DNA of 64,000 nucleotides from Candidatus Gracilibacteria bacterium (GTDB lineage: Bacteria; Patescibacteriota; Gracilibacteria; BD1-5; UBA2023): contig JAQUAB010000001.1 in assembly GCA_028687475.1 (NCBI GenBank), forward strand, positions 62,001 through 126,000. The letters are read 5' to 3'. Of the stretch, positions 9,616-21,233 are shown piece by piece; the stretch's first letter is position 1, and every line of letters starts with the position of its first letter. Below the pieces are notes generated by a model. It made no database searches. It had not been told where the DNA came from and saw nothing but the letters and a program-made list of their open reading frames with translations. The position numbers and the translations under genes were made by a program.

Positions 9616-9833
9616 AATAAAAATCTCCTATCCGAATGAATAGGAGGTCTTTAGGGTCTCTCTTGACCGTTATGAATCTTATTTTATCCCTGGTTGCAAT
9701 GAGACCTATCTCAGTACTGCTGAGGTAGATAACAGCGGATCGGACTCCATAGGAGACTATGGCACCCGCCCTAGGAAGCGGTATAAATTGTAGAGAAAAA
9801 TACCGACCAGATGCACGAGAGAAGAGAGAATGT
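9616..9833 (-). ncRNA. Candidate structured small RNA with own promoter and terminator
   Basis: On the minus strand a promoter-like pair (TTGCAG at 9866-9861 and TATAAT at 9845-9840) precedes about 215 bases without a reading frame, ending in a strong terminator (CTCCTAT..ATAGGAG then ATTTTTATT). The transcript can fold into a closed multibranch structure. The outer helix is TCTCTCTT with AAGAGAGA and the next is CTGGT with ACCAG. Three inner hairpins follow: CGGTAT..ATACCG, CCATAG-TCTC-CTATGG and CTACCTCAG..CTGAGATAG. Size and closed ends recall 6S-type RNA, but I see no signature of 6S, SRP, RNase P or tmRNA, so the class is open. Confidence 0.55.
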
Positions 9834-9839
9834 ATTTGT

Positions 9840-9867
9840 ATTATAGACAGTTCTCTTTTTCTGCAAA
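9840..9867 (-). promoter_or_regulatory. Sigma-70-type promoter of the small RNA
   Basis: TATAAT at 9845-9840 with TTGCAG or TTTGCA 15-16 bases upstream on the minus strand. It would start transcription near 9833. Confidence 0.45.
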
Positions 9868-10014
9868 TGAAAACCGATTGACGTTCTTATCTAGATATCT
9901 TAGAATTCTCGTCTTTTGGCTCTATATTCAGGAGAAATATTTCTCCGAAAAATATGAAATGTGTTATAAATATCTTCTCTATTCCCTTCAGTAAGCCATT
10001 ATTGAACACAAAAA

Positions 10015-12459
10015 CTATCCAATATCTTTCCCTGAAACACGATACAATCTCCTCCGAAGCATATAGAGAAATCAAAATCCGAAAATGAACAGGAATCAAA
10101 ATGAAGAAGTTGGCTGAGAATCTGTACCATCACTCGCATACGTCTCAGGAATAATCGATGACGAAGTTTCTTTCACTTTTTGAGTTTTTGGAACTGTTAC
10201 TTTTTTGGGAGTTTTCTTTTTCGTTGGAGCCTTCTTCTTCACTTCGAGTCCATATATCTGCGACCAATACGGCGTCGTTTCTCATTTTTTATAAATACGT
10301 AATTCTACAGAATGCTTCCCGATCGGGAGAGTCCATCATTTTGGATTTTTTCACTGGAAAGTTGTTCCATTCGATAAAATCCATTCGTACGTATCCGTAC
10401 GAGCAGTTCCCGTGAGTGTCAGATTGATCTGGCACGATGTTTTCGCTGCAAGACATTCGAAAGAATTCACTCATCCAGTCAGAGTTTTTCCTTGGAGAAG
10501 AATTTCTGGTGGGGAGAAAAATTGCATATTGATCTTCTTGATTGTCTTTTCCGTGATTTTTATTGATGCAGACAGTGTTTCTTTTGTTTTCTCTTTTTTG
10601 GGTTTTTGTTCTTTTTGTTTTTCTTCTTCTATTTTCGGTCAGAGCACATGAATCTGGAAAAATACAGACGCATAATTCCCCGCGCTATCCATCACGCGCA
10701 ACTCGATACGATGGTCGCCGAGTCCATATTTTCGCTCTCCAGGGTCTTTCTTGGTACTAATCTCATTGATTCCATATATCCAGAGAAATCGTACAGAACC
10801 TCACTCTGGATCATAGGATTTCTCTGCTGTGAGATTGATTGCGCACGTCAAACTATAACAATTCATCTCATTATCCGCTACGAGATCCATGTAGGATTTT
10901 ATTTTTCCATCGAATTCGAGAATAGCAATAGGTGGATTCGCATCATTCTGTACAGGAATTGTAGTATTCTGAGAAGAAGTGGAAGTGCTTGTAGGGATTT
11001 TTTGTTCGACCAAAAAAGAAATATTTTCTGTTTGTCCTGAATTTTTGTGGGTCAATTGCACATCAATATTCCCTGTTCCAGTGAGATACAGTTGTGGTGG
11101 ATTGCAAGTGTCGTAGTTTTCTGTCCCATACGAAATCTGACACGTATAATCTTTCTCAATGAAACTTCCCGTAAAAATCGGTTCCAAAGTGAAATTCACG
11201 CGACAAGGACTCGTGGTACAAGTGAGAAGATTTCATGAAAAAGTTGCATTCGTGTAGTTCTGGAACGTCGGAATAATATCAGGAAAAGGAATAATTTCTG
11301 TACTTCCAGTTTCTGTTGGTGTATTATTTCATCCTTCGATTTCCGATGAGACAACTGCTTCAGCAGGAATTTCTGGATGGATAATATTCCTATAATCACT
11401 GAACGAACTCGTCAGGAGAAATAATTCTAATTCCTGACCATATACAGAACGAATTCCTATATCTCCACTCGATTTGAGTCTGAGTTCACTCGATGTCGTA
11501 TTGGTGATTTTGAGCTTCGATTTCTGGATCGTCGATGGAATAATCGAGAAGATCAATACATTTCCTGAAAGAGAACCAGAAAGTATATATCCTGTCTCTG
11601 TATTTATTCGATGTTCATAGAGTCAACCCGTCGCAGAATAGAGTGAAATCCCACCCGTATTCACACTTCATGAGAGAACTTCTGGATATGTGATAAATAA
11701 TGTCTCAATAAAACTATCTCCATCCATATCCCCATAGGAAAGTGAAGTTGCAACGAGTTTCCCTGTAAACACTATACTTCACGAATTCGTCTGACTGGAA
11801 TCATCAGAATCTCCGAGAATCGCTCAAGAATCAGTCATAGGAATCTCAGTTCCTGTCTGTGAGAGGTTGCTTCCACTCTCAGAAATCGTTCAAGAATTTG
11901 TATTTTCTTCTACATCTGATATTTCCCCAGTTCCTATATTTTCTTCATCTTGCACTCAAGAACTCGTCAATATCTCTCCCGAAAATGTCGAACCAGAATC
12001 GGTGGTTCCCGTTCATATTATTTCTCCCGTGAACGTATTTTCTGGTATTTCTACGACGGTACAATCCGCATCCGTGAGAGAAAAAGTAATCACTACAGCA
12101 TCTTTCTGTGTTCCAGAATAGTGCACTTCATCGACCAGATTTCCTCAGGGATCCTTCAGAAAGACTGACTCATCTCAGGAATTATTGAGCTGAATATTCG
12201 TCTCGGAATATGGGAATCTCCGATTTTCCTGTTGTCCGAGGATTGTTCCATTCGGAATCGGATAGTTTTTCCCACTCGCATCCGAAAGCGAATATCCAGA
12301 AATATCGACCGATTCACATCCCGTATTTCGGATCTCGATATATTCTCCCTCTTCGTCCTTCCCTGCCGGATTCGGTAGAAGTGTAGAAATATAAACACTG
12401 GCAAAAGACTGAAATGGAACAAGAAAAATAAGAATAGTAGATAACAAGAAACATCTCAT
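10015..12459 (-). CDS. Large secreted lamin-tail-domain surface protein with C-terminal anchor (814 aa)
   Basis: Signal peptide MRCFLLSTILIFLVPFQSFA. Then a lamin-tail domain (about residues 21-120): VYISTLLPNPAGKDEEGEYI, EIRNTGCESVDISGYSL, PIPNGTILG, VDEVHYSGT. A long Ser/Thr/Gly-rich region (SGEILTSSG-type) follows, then several Ig/PKD-like beta segments (PPIAILEFDGK, YRTDTYEWIL-type), a Lys/Pro linker, and a last membrane helix (SSFGFLFIFGFGFLYMLRRRL) as anchor. Many TGA glycines. Lamin-tail domains in bacteria occur on secreted nucleases and surface proteins; no catalytic domain is seen here. It probably forms part of the cell surface. ATG 12459 is chosen because it opens the signal peptide. 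Confidence 0.8.
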
Positions 12460-12654
12460 AAAGCGTCTTATTATAAGTATAATTCTTGTTATTTTATGAA
12501 CCAAATATTACAGAAATATTAAATTTTGAAAGATTTTTCGAGAAAAATGTATTTCGACTTTACATGATATTTATATATTTCATTATATAGTACATAAGTG
12601 GAGAATCTTGATTTCCCTGATTTTATTGGTAGTATCTCATTTTCAGAAAAATCT

Positions 12655-13608
12655 ATGCATATAGCAATCCTCACTGGTGGAATCTCGACTGAACGCATCA
12701 TTGCTCTTCGGAGTGCTGCGAATATGAAGGACTGGTGTGAGAAATCTGGACACACAACCGAAATATTTGATTTTCCATCTGATATGCATCGATTTCTCCG
12801 GCAACATCAGGCAACAACTCTTGCGAAACATTTCCCGACAAAAAACCTCAGAAAATACCTCGAAAATCATCAAGACTTTGACCTCGTCATTCCGATGTTC
12901 CACGGAATCTATGGAGAAGATGGGCAAGTGACTGCATTTCTCACAACACTTGGATATCGATATGCGTATTCGGATTTCACCGTTCATGCGCTCTGTATGG
13001 ATAAATATAAAACCAATATCTTCGTCGAAAAGATGGGAATCCGAATCCCGCGATCATTCTTCGTCGAACGTGGATACACTATCGATTCTCTCTGTTCGCC
13101 ACTTGTCTGTTATCCTGTCATCGTGAAGCCGAATCGTGGTGGAAGCTCTGTCGCAACCTCGAAGGTCTCTTCAGTAGCAGAACTCATCACAGCACAAAAA
13201 GCTATCATAGACGATGATATCATCATCCAGGAATGCATAGAATGACGAGAATTCACGGTCGGAGTCTACCGAGATACGGATGGATTCCATGTGCTTCCTA
13301 TTGTGGAAATCTGTACGAACGACGGATTCTTCGACTACGAGGAAAAATACGAAACCGATGGTTCCAATGAAGTCTTCGCAGAACTCGAAGAAAATATAAA
13401 AAATCCCCTCGAATCCATGAGTCTCATGATAGCATCAGGACTCGATTGCAAGGGGGTAGTGAGAATTGATTGGCGATACGATGGAAAGGATTTTTATTTT
13501 CTCGAAGTGAATACGATTCCTGGATTCACGAGCGCTTCACTCGTACCGAAAATGTGGAAGAAAGCTGGAAAGAGTGAGAAGGAATTCGTGGAGATGCTAT
13601 TTTGTTAG
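12655..13608 (+). CDS. ddl: D-alanine--D-alanine ligase
   Basis: 317 residues with the ATP-grasp fold of Ddl. The N-terminus is HIAILTGGISTERIIALRSA. Further motifs are VIPMFHGIYGEDGQVTAFL, YPVIVKPNRGGSSVATSKV, DDIIIQECIEGREFTVGVY (G from TGA) and the closing FLEVNTIPGFTSASLVPK, which binds metal and phosphate. It makes the D-Ala-D-Ala dipeptide of peptidoglycan. The upstream in-frame GTG at 12598 would add 19 residues not found in the family, so ATG 12655 is preferred. Confidence 0.93.
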
Positions 13609-13614
13609 ATGAAA

Positions 13615-14238
13615 CTAAATATGCCAAATTGGGCCTGGTAATCCCCAATATCTATAATCATCATCTATACTCTTTTCGGATACTTCTTCTCAACAAATTT
13701 GTGGATTACTTGTCATACATAAAGATCAAAGTACTCTAAAATGAGCATTTGATTTTACCCTATTTGCTAAATATTGCAGATCCAAATTAACTGATAAAAC
13801 ACACTCTACTGTAGATACTCAGACAATATCACATGATCATCCTCGAGACAAGAGTTCTTTTATCGGATATCACATTATTCATTTTCTAGGGAAGATTGCA
13901 CTGAATTCAGCTTTATCTGATTGCACCAAAGTTCTTCTTATATATTCCCCTTCTAGTATATTAGAAAAAACTGATTTTCGAAGTAATCAAACTGAATGTT
14001 TGGAAAATTGTCTTACCTCACTCGAAAGAAGAACATCACGAAGTTCAGGAACTATAGGAGAATCACCAAAAGTTATATTAATCACTAGATTTTTCTTTTC
14101 GATTGCAGCGACTACATATTCTTGTACTCCTTCTATGAGTTTCTGTCTTCTTGAAAGGTAAAAATCTGGATATTCTGTCTCTCTTCAGAGAAATTCCTCT
14201 TGCATATCTACTACGATGAGAGATTTTCTTTTTGACAT
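13615..14238 (-). CDS. Isochorismatase-family cysteine hydrolase
   Basis: 207 residues when seven TGA codons are read as Gly. The N-terminus SLIVVDMQEEFLG carries the catalytic Asp of the family. A Lys-containing region follows (FSKHSVGLLRKS), then CDIVGVSTVECVLSVNLDL with the nucleophile Cys in the usual GxxTxxCV setting. Family members hydrolyse amides such as nicotinamide or isochorismate; the substrate cannot be told. The C-terminal 40 residues are longer than usual. It ends 6 bases from the ddl stop, tail to tail. Confidence 0.8.
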
Positions 14239-14337
14239 ATATTTTATGTATAGTCAACTTCTTGCTTTTTGCAAGTTTTTTTCTATACTCCACAAAATTC
14301 TCATTACCAATCACTAGTCACTATCCCACTATTTCCT

Positions 14338-15786
14338 ATGTTTGCTTTTTCTGCTATCAATCTCGGATGTTCGAAAAATATGGTCGATCTCGAATTCGCC
14401 ATCGGTGAGATATTGAAGTTCTCAGATAGAACTCCTATCGAATTCCTCGAAGACCCAGAAGACCCACACGTAGAATACGTCATCGTGAATACTTGTGGAT
14501 TCCTCTCCTCTGCTCGTTCAGAATCCGAAGAGACCCTCGCATACTATGATTCTCTCGGGAAAAAACTCATCCTCATGGGTTGCTATGTGAGTGTGAAGGA
14601 TGATGCTTTTCTCGCGAGCCTCCAGAATCTTGTCTCTGTTGTGCCATTTATCAGCTATTCTGTCATCGAAGAACTCGTCCTCGGGAAGAAGTCGAAACTC
14701 AATCTCGGAGCTATCGTCCGTGCGAAACAAGCACACAAGGAATCCCGTGAAAAAACTCTCACTCGCTACCTCGAATCTATCGAAGCGCCTGGAAAAAATG
14801 CAAAAGCCTTCGTCTGGAAGGGTGACGAAGTCCGCGCGTATATCCATGCGCCATTTGGCTACGAATACCTCAAGGTCGCGGAAGGATGCGACAACAATTG
14901 TACCTTCTGTATCATCCCGACAATTCGTGGACGTCAGCAATCTCGTCCGATAGAAGATGTCGTGAAAGAAGTCGAACAGATGCTCGAGAGCGATATCCGA
15001 GAAATCCAGATTATTTCCCAGGATACGACTCGATATGGAACTGACCTCTATGAGGAACCGCGTCTGATGGAACTGCTCGAGAAAATCGATGAGACCATCA
15101 CTCTCTCAGGAAAAAATGCAAAATTCCGAGTCTACTATCTCTATCCAGATATTCTCACGCTCGAGCACCTCGCACGCCTCGCGAAGCTCAAGCATTTTCT
15201 CCCATATTTCGATATCCCATTCCAACACATCTCGGCAAATATCCTGAAACTCATGGGACGACACTACGATCAGAAGCATATTTTCTCGTTTCTCGATATG
15301 ATTCGCTCGACATTCTCAAGCTCATTCATCCGCACGAGCTTCATCGTCGGATTCCCTGGAGAAACGGAGGAAAACTTTCAGGAACTCTGTGGCTTCATCG
15401 CGAAATATGACTTCGAATCAGTCGGGATATTCCAATACCACGATGAACCTCTCGCAACCAGTTCAAAGCTCCCAGACAAGGTGGATGAATCTATCGCGAA
15501 AAATCGCATAGAAAAGCTCACGCCGATTCTCGAATGAATCTATACACGCAAAAAAGACGAACGCAAAGGGAAAAAGCAGTTCGGATATATAGTAGATATA
15601 AGAGATAACCGATGAGGGATAAGAGATGGGGAGGAAATCAAAAATCTCATCTCTCATAACTCATCTCTCATGGTTACGATACGTCCCGAGCTCCATGCTC
15701 CTGAAGTCGACGAATACGATGAAGTGAAAATTGAAAACATTGAAGGAAAAGTTGAAATCGGAAGTTATGTGGAATATATTTTGTAG
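14338..15786 (+). CDS. rimO: Ribosomal protein S12 methylthiotransferase RimO
   Basis: 482 residues. The MTTase N-terminal domain starts INLGCSKNMVDLE and holds NTCGFLSSA and LMGCYV (three cluster Cys). The radical-SAM domain has KVAEGCDNNCTFCIIPTIRG (CxxxCxxC) and FIVGFPGETEENF. A C-terminal TRAM domain is recovered only with code 25: KKQFGYIVDIRD .. TIRPELHAPEVDEYDEVKI. Between these TRAM strands lies an extra loop of about 22 residues, coded by a repeat-rich stretch (15601-15672). ATG 14338 gives the normal N-terminus. It adds a methylthio group to an Asp of S12. Confidence 0.93.
15601..15672. repeat. Repeat tract inserted in the rimO TRAM domain
   Basis: Contains two copies of a 14-bp unit (CTCATCTCTCATAA, then CTCATCTCTCATGG) and, upstream, a partly inverted relative (GATGAGGGATAAGAGATG). 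Read in frame it forms an Asn/Ile/Gly/Ser-rich loop without a counterpart in ordinary TRAM domains. Confidence 0.75.
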
Positions 15787-15828
15787 AAGAAATTTGTAGA
15801 AAAAGAATAATTGTTTTAAACTAAAATC

Positions 15829-16929
15829 ATGAAAATACACCATGCAGAAAAAGCACTTCATCAGTATAAACCTTTTCTCGATGATGAAAATCAAAAAAGA
15901 GCAGATAATTTTTTGAAAGAGTTTTCTCAATTGGTTATGGAAAATTCTCAAGTTTTCTCAACCAGTACAAACGTACAATTTCCCTACACTGTCATAGATA
16001 TTGTGAGTTTCGCAAAAAAACTTCTATGAGAAACTGGAGATATTACTATTTGAAAGACGAAAACACAATATATTTTTTGATCTTCACTTACAGTAGCCGA
16101 ATGAGATTCTATGGTATTTATTGAGGAAACTCTTCATCAGGTCATAAAATTATTACCCTCAGTTATTGAGGCTATTCAGTCAGGAAAACCTGTAAAAAAT
16201 ACTCAGATAATAAATCTCGGATTCCCAACAAATACCAAAGGTTATATCACCGAACAATTTGCTCATGATGCCGAAAAAGATCCATATAGCGCATTTGCTG
16301 ACGTGTATGCAGAGTTCATCCACTCACAAAAATCCTCAGGAAACATAGAGTTTTTCGGAATTTCTATGTGAGGAAATTTCGCAATCCGAACCGCTGAAAA
16401 GCTCATGCAATCAGGAAAATATTCACAAGACCAACAATCTTGAGTACCAAAGATTCAGATACGAGCAGAATCTCCAGTTTCGCTCGGGACATCACCCATA
16501 AAACAATTCCAAATTCCTGTTGGCTTTATTCTCGATAGTATCGGCGCCCTTGTACGAGATGTATTGCAAAAGAAAAATCCTCCAAACTCAATAACAACTG
16601 ATGCGAAGACGAAAATGAAAGAGATTTTTGATAAAAAAATGCCTGATAATATGTCTTCTGAACAGAAATCACGAAAGCTACGAATATTGTGGAATATTGT
16701 GAAATGATTATGAGATTTCACTCCAGACAAAGATACAAAAATTACTCGTGTATTTGGAAGCCGTGATCTTTCTCTAGTGGCTCCAGGAAACAAAAATATA
16801 CAATCTCCATGAAAAACATATACAACAAAAATGATGCATCTTCGACCGTTTTTTGATTCACCAAGTGAGATTCGCAGACTTCTCGTCTTACTCGATAAGA
16901 TAAAGAAGATTGACTTTACAGGAAAATAA
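15829..16929 (+). CDS. Alpha/beta-hydrolase-like protein (366 aa)
   Basis: One frame from 15829 to TAA with about nine TGA glycines. It shows a hydrolase-type nucleophile elbow, FFGISMGGNFAIRTAEKL (GxSxGG), preceded by a conserved-looking region IINLGFPTNTKGYITEQFAHD that could hold the oxyanion turn. No signal peptide. The late His/Asp are not certain (RVFGSRDLSLVAPGNK is a candidate Asp region). It is followed 31 bases later by a glycosyltransferase. Substrate unknown. Confidence 0.65.
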
Positions 16930-16960
16930 AATACTCTTCCCAAAATTTGAAGAATATTTT

Positions 16961-17617
16961 ATGAAATTCTCCTGCATCATCCCCGCCTACAACGAGTGAC
17001 CTCATATCAAAAATATTGTTCATCTTGCTCTTGGTTGTCCAGAACTCGATGAGATTATCGTCATAGATGATGGATCTACGGACAATACGTGGGAAGAACT
17101 CGCAGATATAACGAGTCCAAAACTCAGAAAAATCCAATCCCCTCAAAACGAAGGGAAAATGAATGCGTTTTTTCGTGGTCTTCAGGAAGCTCGCGGTACA
17201 CATATTGTCATGCTTGATGCTGATTATATCTGATTCCGTTCTGAATACCTATCACAGATTATTGTACCCGTTTTGGAAGAACGAGTGGATTCTACCATGA
17301 TCATGTGGAACAATAGTCTCTTCATCTGCAAACTCTTGAAACACGATACTTTCTCATGAACCCGAGTACTTCCGAGATCCGTATTCGATAATGTGTCGTA
17401 TTACCGAGATGGTACGGGATTTTGACTCGAAACAAAAATCAATGAAATCCTTTATCAAAAGAAAATATCCGTACTCTCATTCTACTTTCCTGGAGTATAC
17501 AATCCGCCAAAATGATGGAAACAACTCTACTGGAAACAACCAAAAGATATCCTGAGTTCAATGCCACTCTGGAAAATAGTACGACAGGCTTGGTACATAT
17601 ACAGACAACAGCCTTAG
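16961..17617 (+). CDS. Family 2 glycosyltransferase (218 aa)
   Basis: Starts with FSCIIPAYNEGPHIKNIV and continues DEIIVIDDGSTDNTWEEL, QNEGKMNAFFRGL and HIVMLDADYIG: the standard GT2 nucleotide-sugar binding fold with the DxD metal site. Six TGA glycines. The C-terminus lacks membrane helices, so it is a soluble or peripheral enzyme. It ends tail to tail with a DedA gene (4-base overlap). It probably acts in cell-surface polysaccharide synthesis. Confidence 0.88.
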
Positions 17618-18237
17618 TTTTCCTTTTCAGCGGCAAGTACTTTTTTTGTTTTTTTCTGGAGAAAAAGCATACTCCCAATTCCAAGAACAAAAACGAGAAA
17701 TGTCACCAAAAGGGCTCCCACAAGTTCCATTCCTGAAAATTTCGTGAATATCGTATTCAGATAACCGAGATGAAATCCGACCGCAGTAGCAACGAGCGGT
17801 ACGGGTATACATACCATCAGTGAAGTGATAATATATTTTTTCATATCCACCTTTATTTTCCCGATATAGGTTAGCCCAATAGGAGGAGCATAAGGGGTAA
17901 ATTTGATAATCAGTATCGCAAGTGCGAGATTGGTATGAATAAGCTGATCGAGCTTATGGATAAAAGTCTCTTCTTGTGGCGTATCAATGGCAGTTTTTTT
18001 CGTGAAAATGTGAAATCCGTAACGTCCGATACTATAGAAAAGCAAATCTCCGAGAATATCACCGAGCCATCCAAGAACAAATACAATCCAGATATCGAAA
18101 AATCCGAGCGATGCGAGAAATGCAGCCGCAAAAGTCACCAGCGGTCACTCGACAATCATGAGTCCGAGCATCAGAAAATATCCTCCTGTCTGAAGAATAG
18201 CAATGGTTTGTGGATTGAGATAATTATTTAGATCCAT
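17614..18237 (-). CDS. DedA-family membrane protein
   Basis: 207 residues. The DedA signature is recovered with code 25: GYFLMLGLMIVEGPLVTFAA, then GWLGDILGDLLFYSIGRYG and the FTPYAPPIGLTYIGKIKVDM loop. Five to six membrane helices. Family role: lipid scrambling or flipping (UptA/PetA type recycling of carriers). Its start overlaps the end of the glycosyltransferase gene by 10 bases, so both are in one operon. Confidence 0.85.
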
Positions 18238-19256
18238 AGATTCTTGCTGATAGGAAATTGGTGAGAGATGAACTTCTGTGCATAGTTTTCCCATGTGAAA
18301 TCCTTCACGAAATCAATGGAATCTTGCGGATGAATGTTTGGTATTTTTGGTATTGCGGATTCGAGTTTTTGTCATTCTGGAACGAGGATTCCTGTCTTAC
18401 CATCTTCTATCACACCGCGCGTATTCTCGATATCATAGGCAATGATAGGAAGTCCTGATGCCATCGCCTCCAGATTCACGAGACCCAGTGTATCCGTCTT
18501 CGATGGGAAGACAAATGCATCCACACTTCGGTATATTTCTCCGAGCTCTTTGGGAGATTTTTTTCCGAGAAAAAGAACGTCAGGATATTCCTCCTTGTAT
18601 TTCTGATAGAGTGGACCGTCACCGACCACAACTTTCTGATATTTCGCATTCATATCGAGAAAATCTCCGATATTTTTCTCGACGGCGATTCGACCGACAA
18701 AAAGCAAAATCGGAGTTGGAATATCGCGAAATAAGGTTTTCTCTCATGGAAAAAAAACACTGTGATCGATACCAAATGGAACAACAATTCTTCGTTCATA
18801 GCCATTCTCTTCGAGATATTGATGCAGTCCGTCATTCGAGATGAATATCTGCTCAGCACCGTCATGAATATAGTGAAGATATTGATGCACGTATTCTTCC
18901 TTCACGAGTCGATTGCGCATATGGAGATATTCAGGGAATTTCGTATGAAATGTCGTCGTATAAGGAATTTTTTTGCGCTTGCAGACATACGCAGCCGTGA
19001 GTCCAATCGGTCACTCTGTCATGATATGAATATAATCTGGCTGTATCTCACGAATTCTCTTCTGTATGCGACGTGGAAATGCGAAAGAAAGACGAATCTC
19101 CTTGTATCCAAGAAATGGAATCGAGACAAATTCATCCGAAGAAACAATAGTTACCTGAATATTTCTGGGAAGATTCGCACACAGATTATCGATACATCGA
19201 GTGACACCATTGAGCTGTTCGTTGTATGTGTCAGTGAATATGAGAAGTTTTTTCAT
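18228..19256 (-). CDS. Family 4 glycosyltransferase (342 aa)
   Basis: GT-B fold. The N-terminus KKLLIFTDTYNEQLNGVTRC and DYIHIMTEGPIGLTAAY (G from TGA) fit the acceptor domain. The donor domain has LLFVGRIAVEKNIGDFLDM, KVVVGDGPLYQKYK and DAFVFPSKTDTLGLVNLEAMASGLP, the E-x7-E motif of GT4. It resembles mannosyltransferases that build diacylglycerol glycolipids. ATG 19256 is preferred over an in-frame GTG at 19280. Confidence 0.9.
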
Positions 19257-19321
19257 GAGTGGCTCAGAATTTGTCACCACAGAGTATAGATTCTCCGAGG
19301 AAAGTCAATCTCCTACAATGC

Positions 19322-19912
19322 TTATTCTGTTCGATAGTTTGTATACCGTTGTAGGATGTGTATTTTTTCTTCTTCAGTGATTCCTGGATTCTCTGATAAT
19401 TGTACACGAAGCCAATCCTGAAATGAATCACCAAGAATCTCGAATATTCGTTGAGTAAGTGAAAAATTCCCCTCCGTTGATTCTTGCAATCGCATCAACA
19501 TCATACTATAAAAATGATTCTGGAAGTTTACATATTGCAATCACATATGAGACAATTCTTGTGCCTTATGAGCGGCAGCAAGAATGAATATTTGATTATC
19601 CTCAATCTTATATCTCTCCAGAGAGAAAAATCCCATCATCTGAATGAAGTCTGGATTTCATGAATACTCCAGGGCGATCTTTTCAACTTCTTTGATAAGT
19701 GATTCTTTCTTTATCTCTGATGATTCTGTGAGAAATTGATTCATAAAACGAATCATTTTCTCGAGATTTTCCTTTTTTGAAGTACTTAATTCCATCTCTC
19801 TTTTGAGAGCTCACATCATATCAGCAGTATCTTTTGATATTGGTGGCAGTTTTTTGCAATTAACATCATGACCTTCTGGATCAATATGTTTGATTCTTTC
19901 ACAAGCTTCCAT
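19322..19912 (-). CDS. Hypothetical helical protein (196 aa)
   Basis: One frame with three TGA glycines. Soluble, helix-rich and acidic, with three cysteines or near-cysteine sites only in the first 25 residues (EACERIKH, DVNCKKLPP). No family recognised. It lies upstream of the GT4-DedA pair on the same strand, with 65 bases between them. Confidence 0.55.
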
Positions 19913-20118
19913 AGAAAAAATATTACGTTCTTATGAAGAGTATATACCTATTATCTATAATATGTCAAATATTAGGCTCATTCTGGAAAGAATTATATCT
20001 TTTTTCCCAGTGTTTTCTCGAATTTGGGAATCAATTGGAATCAGCAAAAATGGTGATATACGAAAACCATGGACGAATGGAGATTCTCCAGTGATGGCTT
20101 TTCTCTTTAAGAAAAATT

Positions 20119-20146
20119 GAAAAAATCCTCTCAACACTGAGAGGAT
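20119..20146 (-). terminator. Rho-independent terminator after the AAA+ ATPase gene
   Basis: ATCCTCTCA-GTGT-TGAGAGGAT followed by TTTTTTC on the minus strand, 16 bases after the stop of the AAA+ gene. The preceding stretch 19913-20118 holds no gene I can support. Confidence 0.85.
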
Positions 20147-20161
20147 AGAACGTTCTAATAT

Positions 20162-21169
20162 CTAGAATCCAATCTGTCTTTTTCCTCGAACCTCCACATT
20201 GACGTCAGCTGGCAAGACATAAGAACGCTGTTCTTTGCTCGCATTCCCGAATCATCTTCGAAGAGCAGCTTTCATTCAACGTGGTCAGATTCTTACGAGC
20301 TTCTCGAGGAGGTCATCTCAAGGAGATTCAGTGAATCTTGATCCCCACGGATTCTCATCTCTCATCTGTGTGTAGATGAGATTTGCAATCTGCCATGCCT
20401 GTTCCTCATCAGGAGCAAGTACTTCGTATACTCTCAGACGAGAGAGAATCGCAGGAGGAATCGCATGTTCGTCATTTGCAGTGACAACCCAATTGATCTT
20501 ACTTGCATCGACTGCCACATCAGCATATTCATCCATAAATTTCTTTGCAGTATCTGCTTCGAGCAGTTGATACATAGGAGCAAGAGGGTCAAATTGGTTA
20601 GCAGTTCATACCTTATCTATCTCATCCACAACCACGACGGGATTCGCATATTCGCCATCGATCAGTGTCTGGAATACCTTTCATGGTCGTGCTCATCTCC
20701 ACTGACTCGAGCTCCCAGAGAGTATCCATCCTGCTGTCACTGAGTTCATAGATATGAAGTTATACCCTGTTCCGAGTACTTCTGCAACACGCTGAGCGAA
20801 ATATGTTTTCCCGATTCCTGGCTCTCAGAGAAGGAGAATCGGAGGTATATTGAGTCCACCTGGAGACGAGAGACAGAGACTCAGATCTCACTCGATATCA
20901 CTGATCACTTCAGCAAAATTCGGATGCAATCCATGAAGATCTTGGATATCTGGCATTCCTGATGGCTTGACTTCGAATCGGCCTGGTCATCGCTTAAGCA
21001 TTCTGTTATAGAGTGCGATGACTGGTGCATTTTCTTGGAGAGCAGATTCTCGAGATCGAAGATCATTCATTTTATCAGTTACTTCAATTTCACTGAATAT
21101 AGGAGTTTCATGTGCGACACAGAGAGGAGCTGTATTCATATTGTTATAATTACTATTACAATATCGCAT
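20162..21169 (-). CDS. AAA+ ATPase (335 aa)
   Basis: A single AAA+ module: Walker A LLLGEPGIGKTYFAQRVAEV, Walker B PVVVVDEIDKVG, sensor 1 NWVVTANDE, arginine finger region PPAILSRLRVYEV. Most similar in layout to the ATPase part of Lon-type or ClpX-like proteins but without a protease domain. Five or more TGA glycines. It may start at 21169 or at the ATG at 21139. It stands between a glycan region and a restriction region, so a defence role is possible but not shown. Confidence 0.8.
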
Positions 21170-21233
21170 TATAAATAATAATATAATAAGTCAATATAAG
21201 AATAATAATTATATAGTGTTATATATTTAAATC

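Noticed and set aside
9616-9833. RNase P, SRP or tmRNA gene
   Set aside because: None of the conserved sequence blocks of these RNAs is present on either strand.
10158-11040. Several plus-strand frames of 80-140 codons
   Set aside because: They lie opposite the lamin-tail protein gene and show no domain.
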